From positions 1 to 6,800 of the forward strand of contig CAIUHT010000027.1 in NCBI GenBank assembly GCA_903898975.1: a DNA stretch of 6,800 nt, read 5' to 3'. The notes below the pieces were generated by a model. That model was given only the letters and a program-made list of their open reading frames with translations, had not been told where the DNA came from and did not search any database. Position numbers and translations under genes: made by a program. This document shows, piece by piece, positions 1 to 5,361 of this stretch. The DNA comes from an uncultured Planctomycetaceae bacterium (lineage in GTDB: Bacteria > Planctomycetota > Planctomycetia > Planctomycetales > Planctomycetaceae). The first letter of the stretch is position 1. The number at the start of each line of letters is the position of its first letter.

Positions 1-1629
1 GCCCGGGCCCATCTCGACGTGTCGAGTGTCAACCTCGTGGCCCACGAACTGGCCCACCAGTGGTGGGGCGACCTGGTCACCTGCAAAGACTGGGGCGAAC
101 TCTGGCTGAACGAAAGCTTCGCCACCTACTTCGCCACCCTCTGGACCGAACACGACGAGGGACTCGACGAGGCGACGTGGCAACGGCACAACGAGGCGCA
201 GGCCTACATCGGCGAAGACGCCAACTACCGCCGGTCGATCGTCAACTATCGCTACGACAACCCGATGGTCATGTTCGACTCGCACTCGTACCCCAAGGGG
301 GGCCGGGTGCTGCACATGCTGCGGTACGAACTGGGGGACGACCTCTTCTGGCGCACCATGCAGGTCTACGCCCAGGCCAACCAGTACCGCACCGTCGAGA
401 CCGCCAACCTGCGGTTCGCCATCGAAGAGGCGACCGGACAGGGACTGAACTGGTTCTTCGACCAGTGGATCCACCACGGCGGCCATCCCGAATTCACCGT
501 CGAATGGGCGCACGATGCCGCCGCCCAGGATCTCAAGGTCACCATCAGGCAGACGCAGAAGGTCGATGAGCTGACCCCGCTGTTCCGGACGTCGGCCGAG
601 CTCGAACTCGCCTTCCCCAACGACCCCCAGCTCAAGCGAATCCAGATCACCAAGGCCGAGGAAACGTATCACTTCCCCGCCCCCGTCCCCCCGACGCGGG
701 TCTGCCTCGACCCGGCCGACTGGATTCTCAAGAAACTGACCCCCACCAAGAGCCAGGAGGAATGGCTCGACCAGCTGGCCCACAGCCCGTACCTCATGCC
801 CCGGGTGCAGGCGGTCGCCGGGCTGGCCGAGAAGCGGGATGAACCGGCGATTGCCGCCGCCCTGCGCCACGCCGCCCAGCACGACCCGTTCTGGGGCGTC
901 CGCCTCGAAGCGGTCCGGCTGGTGGGGAAACTGGCGGGAGACGACGTGCGCGACACCCTGCGGCACATCGCCCGGAATGACCCCAAGGCGATTGTCCGCC
1001 GTGAAGCGGTCAACGGCCTGGCGAATTTCACCGGCCCCGAAGTCGTGGCGACGCTGCGGGAGGTGGCCGACCAGGACCAGTCGTACCACACCGCGTCGGC
1101 CGCCCTGCGGGGGCTGACCAAGCTCGATCGCGACAACGTGCGCGACCGGCTGCTGGCGGCCCTCGGTCAGCCCAGCGACGGCGAGACGCTGCTGCGGACC
1201 GCCTGCGACGGGCTGATCGACCTCAAGGAACCAACCTCGGCCGACCGCATCGCCCAGCTCTTGAGTGGCCCCGTCTCACCTGAACGGCGGGTGGTGCTGC
1301 TGGGGGCGCTGGCCCGGCTGAATCCGGGGAACACGCAGATCATCGGGCAACTGCACGCCCAGCTCGACAACAAGCGGCGGGAAGTGCGTCGGGCGGCCAT
1401 TGACGCCGTCGTGGCGGTGGGGGATGGCAGCTCGATCGCGGCGCTGGAAGAACGCCGGGGGAAGGAAGTGCGGCCCCGCTCGGTCAAGGCGCTGGATGAG
1501 GCGATTGAGAAGCTGAAGGCCAGGCGGCGGGCGGCCGAGCAGTTGCAGGCCGAGGTCGAGACGCTGCGCAAGCAAAACGAAGAGCTGCGGGAACGGCTGA
1601 AAAATGCCGAGAAACCGCCGCAGCAGTAA
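1..1629 (+). CDS. M1-family zinc aminopeptidase with HEAT-repeat tail (5' end outside window)
   Basis: The reading frame is open from the first base, so this is the C-terminal 542 residues of a longer protein; the N-terminal domain and the GAMEN substrate motif lie upstream of the window. Counting from the first codon, the zinc site is H15-E-L-A-H19 with the third ligand E38 in the WLNESFATYF block, the exact HExxH-x18-E spacing of peptidase family M1. Y97 in SYPKGG matches the transition-state tyrosine of the family. Family knowledge predicts removal of N-terminal residues from peptides. About residues 165-245 look like the M1 beta-sandwich. Residues ~255-490 form alpha-helical HEAT-like repeats (for example PRVQAVAGLAEK, VRLEAVRLVGKL, VRREAVNGLANF, VRRAAIDAVVAVG), and ~495-535 is a charged heptad-like coiled coil. 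The HEAT tail could serve for substrate capture or protein contact (inference). No frameshift is seen. The GTG at 19 is not a true start. Identification as M1 is secure; substrate and cell location are unknown because the N-terminus is missing. Confidence 0.93.
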   Translation, partial: ARAHLDVSSVNLVAHELAHQWWGDLVTCKDWGELWLNESFATYFATLWTEHDEGLDEATWQRHNEAQAYIGEDANYRRSIVNYRYDNPMVMFDSHSYPKGGRVLHMLRYELGDDLFWRTMQVYAQANQYRTVETANLRFAIEEATGQGLNWFFDQWIHHGGHPEFTVEWAHDAAAQDLKVTIRQTQKVDELTPLFRTSAELELAFPNDPQLKRIQITKAEETYHFPAPVPPTRVCLDPADWILKKLTPTKSQEEWLDQLAHSPYLMPRVQAVAGLAEKRDEPAIAAALRHAAQHDPFWGVRLEAVRLVGKLAGDDVRDTLRHIARNDPKAIVRREAVNGLANFTGPEVVATLREVADQDQSYHTASAALRGLTKLDRDNVRDRLLAALGQPSDGETLLRTACDGLIDLKEPTSADRIAQLLSGPVSPERRVVLLGALARLNPGNTQIIGQLHAQLDNKRREVRRAAIDAVVAVGDGSSIAALEERRGKEVRPRSVKALDEAIEKLKARRRAAEQLQAEVETLRKQNEELRERLKNAEKPPQQ

Positions 1630-1669
1630 GCGGCTGGGGGGGCTGCCCATGGGCGCGGGGCGCGTGGTT

Positions 1670-1699
1670 TTGACAGCGCCTTTCACCCCCCGATAGACT
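1670..1699 (+). promoter_or_regulatory. Sigma70-like promoter for the LRR gene
   Basis: A perfect -35 box TTGACA (1670-1675) is followed after 18 bases by TAGACT (1694-1699), which matches the TATAAT consensus at four of six positions, including the first two and last bases. It lies in the intergenic gap and would give a leader of roughly 85-90 bases before the ATG at 1794. The leader also contains a small hairpin (CCCCAC at 1731-1736 with GTGGGG at 1743-1748). No convincing terminator for the upstream peptidase gene is visible between 1630 and 1670, only a 10-bp palindrome GCCCATGGGC at 1645-1654 without a T tract. Read-through from the peptidase gene therefore remains possible. Confidence 0.5.
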
Positions 1700-1708
1700 G
1701 CGGAGACA

Positions 1709-1722
1709 GATCGACGTCGATC
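1709..1722. promoter_or_regulatory. 14-bp perfect palindrome just after the predicted -10 box (operator candidate)
   Basis: GATCGACGTCGATC is fully self-complementary and begins about ten bases after the predicted -10 box, so it would overlap the transcription start and first bases of the RNA. That is a position where a dimeric repressor could block initiation. The role is inferred from position and symmetry only. Short palindromes also arise by chance in GC-rich DNA. Confidence 0.3.
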
Positions 1723-1779
1723 CATGCATTCCCCACGGGGGTGTGGGGCCGGCGGGGATCGCAACTTCGCTTCGCACCT

Positions 1780-1788
1780 GGAGGAGAG
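1780..1788 (+). promoter_or_regulatory. Ribosome-binding site that fixes the LRR start
   Basis: GGAGGAGAG lies nine bases (from the GGAGG core) before the ATG at 1794. It decides between that ATG and an in-frame GTG at 1743, which has no comparable site and would add 17 residues in front of an otherwise normal signal peptide. Confidence 0.8.
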
Positions 1789-1793
1789 TGACA

Positions 1794-2657
1794 ATGCAGC
1801 GGTTCCATCTGTCGGCGTGCCTGCGGTTTGCCGTTCTGGCGGTTTCGGTGGGAGGCTTCGCGGCCGAGGTTTCGGCGGCGGGTCCGATTGCCGACAAGGC
1901 GCTCGAAGCGGCGGTCCGGCAGCAGGTCTTCGAGAAGCGCGACAAGCCCGATGACCTGACCGAAGACGACCTGAAGAAAGTCTTCATCCTCGAGGGGCGC
2001 AACAAGGGGATCAAGGACCTGTCGGGGCTGGAGAAGTGCCCGAACCTGGCATTGATCAACCTGGCCGGGAATGAAATCGAGAAGGTCGACCAGCTGAAGG
2101 ATCTGAAGAACCTGCAGTCGCTCGACCTGTCGAAGAACAAGATCGTCGACATCACCCCGCTGGCGAACATCAAGGCGCTGCAGTTTGTCGAATTGTCGGA
2201 CAACCAGATCACGGCGGTCGACCCCCTGGCCGATCTCCCCAAGCTCTCGGCCCTGTACATTGCCGGGAACAAGATTGCGAACGCGGCTCCCCTGGCGAAC
2301 CTGAAGAAGCTGTCGTCGCTCGACCTGGCGCGCAACCAGTTGACCGACGTCGCGCCGCTGGCCCCGCTGGTGCCGAACCTGATGACCTTCAAGCTGTCGG
2401 AGAACCAGATTTCAAACCTGGCTCCGTTCGCGGCGGCCGCTCCGCGGATGCTGCTGCTGCTCGAGAAGAACCAGATTGCCGACCTGGGCCCGCTGGTCGA
2501 GGCGTGCAAGAAAGACAGCGCGGGGGACAAGCGGTTTGCCCCGTTCCTGCGGCTGTACCTGATTGGCAACCCGCTCAATGACGCGGCCAAGACCGCCCAG
2601 ATCGAGGCCCTCAAGGGGTGCGGGGTGAAGGTCTACCTGGAAGCCGAAAAGAAGTAG
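1794..2657 (+). CDS. Secreted leucine-rich-repeat protein (internalin/SDS22-like repeats)
   Basis: The 287-residue product begins with a signal peptide: a basic start, a hydrophobic stretch (about residues 9-24) and a likely cleavage near VSA-AG at 28. It should therefore leave the cytoplasm. Residues ~33-80 resemble the helical cap that precedes repeats in internalin-like proteins. Nine LRR units of the type LxxLxLxxNxI follow, with the conserved Asn at 70, 93, 115, 137, 159, 181, 204, 226 and 259. Spacing is 22-23 residues, except for a 33-residue step before the last unit caused by a charged insertion (about 237-249). No transmembrane anchor, sorting signal or catalytic motif is present. 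LRR arcs of this kind bind protein partners, but the partner cannot be told from sequence. The gene has its own promoter and ends at a strong terminator, so it is probably monocistronic. The LRR fold is certain; the biological role is unknown. Confidence 0.92.
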   Translation: MQRFHLSACLRFAVLAVSVGGFAAEVSAAGPIADKALEAAVRQQVFEKRDKPDDLTEDDLKKVFILEGRNKGIKDLSGLEKCPNLALINLAGNEIEKVDQLKDLKNLQSLDLSKNKIVDITPLANIKALQFVELSDNQITAVDPLADLPKLSALYIAGNKIANAAPLANLKKLSSLDLARNQLTDVAPLAPLVPNLMTFKLSENQISNLAPFAAAAPRMLLLLEKNQIADLGPLVEACKKDSAGDKRFAPFLRLYLIGNPLNDAAKTAQIEALKGCGVKVYLEAEKK

Positions 2658-2722
2658 CCTGACGCAACGCCCCTCGGCTCGACTCAACCCGTTGGTTGAG
2701 CCGGTGCGAGAGAGATTCCTGG

Positions 2723-2762
2723 ACGGCGGCGAGTTTCGCACGAAACTCGCCGCCGTTTTTTT
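2723..2762 (+). terminator. Strong intrinsic terminator of the LRR gene
   Basis: A perfect 16-base inverted repeat (2723-2738 against 2741-2756, starting ACGGCGGCGAG) forms a GC-rich stem with a tiny loop and runs directly into seven T residues (2756-2762). It starts 65 bases after the LRR stop codon. A smaller hairpin, CTCAACC (2683-2689) with GGTTGAG (2694-2700), precedes it. On the minus strand the stem is preceded by A residues and is not followed by a T tract, so it should act as an intrinsic terminator for plus-strand transcription only. Confidence 0.92.
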
Positions 2763-2853
2763 GTGTCTGGCAGCCGACCGGGTTGGGCGACTGTGATGGG
2801 TGCCGGGGATGGGCACCGGCAATGGGCGGGGTGCGGGAACCCGGTGTGCGGAC

Positions 2854-2880
2854 GGGGTTGGATTGGGGTCGGGCGTGGGG
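2854..2880 (+). other. G-quadruplex-type motif; C-rich, Rho-site-like on the opposite RNA
   Basis: Four G tracts (2854-2857, 2865-2868, 2871-2873, 2877-2880) are separated by loops of 7, 2 and 3 bases, meeting the usual G3+N1-7 rule. The motif begins just past the stop codon of the convergent kinase gene. On the minus strand the same stretch is C-rich and G-poor, the composition of Rho-loading sites. No T-tract terminator was seen for the kinase gene, so this block is a candidate 3' boundary for that transcript (inference). Between this block and the LRR terminator there is only a short hairpin (GGTGCC 2799-2804 with GGCACC 2812-2817). Confidence 0.4.
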
Positions 2881-2883
2881 CCT

Positions 2884-3855
2884 TCAGGCGTTCGACGCAG
2901 TGGCGGTCGACGCGGAGGGGTGGGAGAGACAGGTCACCTGGTTCCAGAGTTGGCCGACACGCACGCGATCAATGTCGGCGGGCAGCAGCTGCGCGACATT
3001 GTCGGCCGCGGCCGCGACTCCCCAGCGGGTACTGTCGACCAGGGACCAGCCCCGGGCGAGTCCCCAGGCCAGACCGGCGGCCAGGCAGTCGCCGCTGCCG
3101 ATCGGGTTGACCACCGGCACCGCCGGCGGCTGCAGTTCCTGGATTCGCCCCGGGGTCGAGACGACGACCGGACCCGCCCCCCCGGTGATCACGATCCCCT
3201 GCGCCCCGCGGGCGTGACAGTCGGCCAGGGCCCCCCCGAACTGGTCCGCAGTGTCAATGGATGTCCCCATCGTTCGGGCGAACTCTTCGCGGTTGGGCTT
3301 GATGACAGCCGGGCGCTCGGCGATGCAGGCGAGCAGCGGGGGACCCTGCGCATCGACGATGATGGTGGCCCGGGTCTGCCGCATCAGGCGGGCGTAGAAG
3401 TCGACCGGGGTCCCGGCTGGAAACGAACCGGCCAGCACCACGACCGAGGCATAGCGGGCCCAGCGGGCGAACACCTGTTCGAATGCCGCCAGCTCGGACG
3501 GCTCGATGGGCCGGGCGTTCTCGACCACCTCGGTCGTCCGTCCCGATTCGGCATCGAGCAGTGTCGTGCAGACACGTGTCGGCGCGCGTGTGGCGATCCA
3601 TTCCACCGGCAGGCGGTGCCGGGCGCACCCGGCACGCAGTTCTTCCCCCGCCGGTCCCCCCGCCACCGACACGACCTGCACATCGGCGGCACCGTCGGTG
3701 GACTGCAGCAACCGTTGCAGGGCGAGCCCGACGTTGAGCACCTTGCCCGACGCGCACCAGTGGACCGCCTGGGCGCGGTTGACCCCGCCCAGCTGCAGGC
3801 GTTCGAGCTGCGCGATCTGCTGCCATGCCGGCGAGAGACCGGCCACGAGGATCAT
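2884..3855 (-). CDS. PfkB-family sugar (phosphate) kinase, divergent 1-phosphofructokinase/tagatose-6-phosphate kinase type
   Basis: The 323-residue length is typical for PfkB/ribokinase-fold kinases. The C-terminal signature is clear at 250-261 (NPIGSGDCLAAG), with D256 as the catalytic base and the surrounding glycines as the anion hole. KPNREEF (186-192) and GSFPAG (143-148) are further marks of the 1-phosphofructokinase/LacC branch. The family moves phosphate from ATP to a sugar or sugar phosphate in the cytoplasm. Two substrate-side signatures are altered. The usual NPA-(I/L)-D near the N-terminus reads SPAWQQ (8-13), and the usual GGKGxN reads ASGKVLN (35-41). The substrate should therefore not be assumed to be fructose 1-phosphate. 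The start ATG is supported by GGAGAGG at 3859-3865. The gene begins 51 bases after purD and is probably translated from the same message. It ends with a Ser/Thr/Ala-rich tail. Family assignment is secure; specificity is unknown. Confidence 0.9.
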   Translation of the reverse strand: MILVAGLSPAWQQIAQLERLQLGGVNRAQAVHWCASGKVLNVGLALQRLLQSTDGAADVQVVSVAGGPAGEELRAGCARHRLPVEWIATRAPTRVCTTLLDAESGRTTEVVENARPIEPSELAAFEQVFARWARYASVVVLAGSFPAGTPVDFYARLMRQTRATIIVDAQGPPLLACIAERPAVIKPNREEFARTMGTSIDTADQFGGALADCHARGAQGIVITGGAGPVVVSTPGRIQELQPPAVPVVNPIGSGDCLAAGLAWGLARGWSLVDSTRWGVAAAADNVAQLLPADIDRVRVGQLWNQVTCLSHPSASTATASNA

Positions 3856-3858
3856 CGG

Positions 3859-3865
3859 CCTCTCC
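3859..3865 (-). promoter_or_regulatory. Ribosome-binding site of the PfkB-family gene
   Basis: On the minus strand GGAGAGG lies three bases (six from its GGAG core) before the ATG at 3855-3853. It supports this start and independent initiation on a shared purD message. The 51-base spacer after purD shows no terminator. Confidence 0.7.
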
Positions 3866-3906
3866 GGGGCAATTGGTGGGGCGCGAAGAGAAGCACGGCG
3901 TGCAGG

Positions 3907-5193
3907 CTACTCGTTGAGGTACTGGCGGGCCTTGTCGGAAATGTCGTGACGGCACCACGCCCCCGGCCAGCGGATCAGCTTCACCGCCTGGTAGGCCCGC
4001 AGCTTGGCGTCGCTGAGGCGGTCCCCGACGGCGGTCACTCCCAGCACACGGCCACCAGCCGTGACCACCTCGCCATTCTTCAGCTCGGTCCCGGCATGGA
4101 AGACCTTGACCCCCTCGACGCGGGCCGCCTCTTCGAGCCCGCGGATCACCTGCCCCTTCTGGTAGTTGCCGGGATAACCTTCCGCCGCCATCACGACACA
4201 GATCGAGGGACGCGGATCCCAGGTGATGGGATCGACCTCGCGCAGCCGGCCTTCCGAGGCCGCCAGCAGCACCGGGACGATGTCTGACTTCATGCGCATC
4301 AGCAGCGGCTGCGCTTCGGGATCGCCAAAGCGCACGTTGAACTCGAGCACCTTGGGACCCTGGTGGGTGATCATCAGCCCGGCATAGAGGATGCCGCGGA
4401 ACGGGCGGTTGCGGCGTTTCATCGCGTGGACGGCCGGCACGAGGATCTGCCCGATGATGTTGTCCATCAGCAGGGGGCTGATCAGCGGGGCGGGGCTGTA
4501 GGCCCCCATTCCCCCGGTGTTGGGCCCCTTGTCTTCGTCGTAGGCCGCCTTGTGATCCTGGGCGGTCTCGAGCGGAAGAATCGTCTCGCCATCGGTCAGG
4601 GCGAGAATGCTCGCTTCTTCCCCGTCGAGGCATTCTTCAATCACCACGCGCGCCCCGGCATCACCAAACTCGCGGGCCCGCATGATGCGCTTCAGCGCCT
4701 CGAGAGCCTCTTCCTTGTTCTGGCAGACCGAGACCCCCTTCCCCGAGGCGAGACCGTCGGCCTTCACCACGAGCCGGGTCTCTTCCCGCCCCTCGACATA
4801 CGCTTCCGCCGCCTGCGCGTTGGAGAAGACCTGGGCTTCCGCGGTGGGAATCGCCGCCGTCCGCAGCAGATCCTTCGCGAAGACCTTGCTCCCTTCGAGT
4901 TCGGCCGCCTGCTTGCTGGGACCGAAGACGCGCATCCCCTCTTTGTCGAGGATGTCGGCCAGGCCCGCCACCAGCGGGGCCTCGGGGCCAATCACCGTGA
5001 GGTCGATCTTCTGCTTGCGGGCGAAATTGACCAGCCCCTCGATGTCGGTGGCGGCGATGTCGACGTTGACCGCCTCGAGGGCCGTCCCCGCATTCCCCGG
5101 CGCACAGAAGATCTCTTTGACGAGGGGGCTTTGACGGATTTTCCAGGCCAGGGCGTGTTCGCGACCTCCCTGGCCGACAATCAGGATCTTCAT
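3907..5193 (-). CDS. purD: Phosphoribosylamine-glycine ligase (GAR synthetase)
   Basis: The 428-residue product is the usual bacterial PurD size and collinear with the family. It joins glycine to 5-phosphoribosylamine with ATP, the second step of de novo purine synthesis, in the cytoplasm. The N-terminal domain opens with MKILIVGQGGREHALAWK (the common family form is GSGGREHAL) and has APGNAG at 31-36. The ATP-grasp region carries KADGLASGKGV (144-154), DHKAAYDEDKGPNTGGMGAYSPAP (split here as DHKAAYD 213-219 and GPNTGGMGAYSPAP 223-236), and FRGILYAGLM (265-274). The PurD signature NVRFGDPEAQ is at 286-295, with the metal-binding Glu/Asn in LEFNVRFGDPE. The C-terminal domain (about 325-428) is complete, ending RHDISDKARQYL. 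The start ATG has only a distant weak GGAAAG upstream. It stands alone rather than in a pur cluster, with a PfkB kinase gene downstream. No riboswitch or PurR-like site was recognised upstream. Assignment is near certain. Confidence 0.98.
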   Translation of the reverse strand: MKILIVGQGGREHALAWKIRQSPLVKEIFCAPGNAGTALEAVNVDIAATDIEGLVNFARKQKIDLTVIGPEAPLVAGLADILDKEGMRVFGPSKQAAELEGSKVFAKDLLRTAAIPTAEAQVFSNAQAAEAYVEGREETRLVVKADGLASGKGVSVCQNKEEALEALKRIMRAREFGDAGARVVIEECLDGEEASILALTDGETILPLETAQDHKAAYDEDKGPNTGGMGAYSPAPLISPLLMDNIIGQILVPAVHAMKRRNRPFRGILYAGLMITHQGPKVLEFNVRFGDPEAQPLLMRMKSDIVPVLLAASEGRLREVDPITWDPRPSICVVMAAEGYPGNYQKGQVIRGLEEAARVEGVKVFHAGTELKNGEVVTAGGRVLGVTAVGDRLSDAKLRAYQAVKLIRWPGAWCRHDISDKARQYLNE

Positions 5194-5218
5194 GGGGTGT
5201 GGACTTTCCGTCGTTGCA

Positions 5219-5246
5219 AAAATCGGGGCTGGAAAATCGGGGCTGG
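5219..5246. repeat. Two-copy perfect 14-bp tandem repeat upstream of purD
   Basis: AAAATCGGGGCTGG occurs twice head to tail (5219-5232 and 5233-5246), 26 bases upstream of the purD start codon and so probably within its leader or promoter. It may be a recent slippage duplication or a duplicated regulator site; nothing in the sequence decides between them. Confidence 0.85.
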
Positions 5247-5257
5247 CCAGTGGCCAG
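5243..5257. repeat. Inverted repeat CTGGCCA-G-TGGCCAG upstream of purD
   Basis: Perfect 7-base arms flank one central base and overlap the end of the 14-bp tandem repeat. The symmetry would suit a dimeric DNA-binding protein, and the site is 50-64 bases from the purD start. The remaining gap up to the oxidoreductase stop holds a GGGG-A-G9 tract (5284-5297) and a weak 6-bp stem (5304-5309 with 5320-5325) without a proper T tract. No clear -35/-10 pair for purD was found. Confidence 0.5.
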
Positions 5258-5361
5258 GGACCGGGAGGGTGTCTGGTGAGAATGGGGAGGGGGGGGGAAA
5301 CAGCGACGGAACGGGCACACCGTCGTGGGTGGGGCCAGTCGCGCGGTTCCCCGAAACAGGC

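Noticed and set aside
1630..1669. Terminator for the M1 peptidase gene
   Set aside because: Only a 10-bp palindrome (1645-1654) is present, without a following T tract; too weak to call.
1743..1793. GTG at 1743 as the LRR start
   Set aside because: The ATG at 1794 has an excellent ribosome-binding site and begins a standard signal peptide; the extra 17 residues would bury it.
1484..2614. Minus-strand open frame (376 codons) opposite the LRR gene
   Set aside because: The Ser/Arg/Phe-rich product mirrors the LRR repeat codons on the other strand; the plus strand has the signal peptide, ribosome-binding site, promoter and terminator.
2800..4287. Long plus-strand open frame (495 codons) across the PfkB and purD genes
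   Set aside because: It is antisense to two genes with clear family motifs; its product is low-complexity Gly/Arg/Asp/His-rich with no recognisable domain, as expected of a shadow frame in GC-rich DNA.
3254..4633. Long minus-strand open frame (459 codons) overlapping the same two genes
   Set aside because: It is out of frame with purD and PfkB, begins inside purD, and encodes an Arg/Gly/Pro-rich sequence without family features.
5304..5325. Terminator for the Gfo/Idh/MocA-type gene
   Set aside because: The 6-bp stem with a 10-base loop is followed on the minus strand by only three Ts and then a C run; insufficient.
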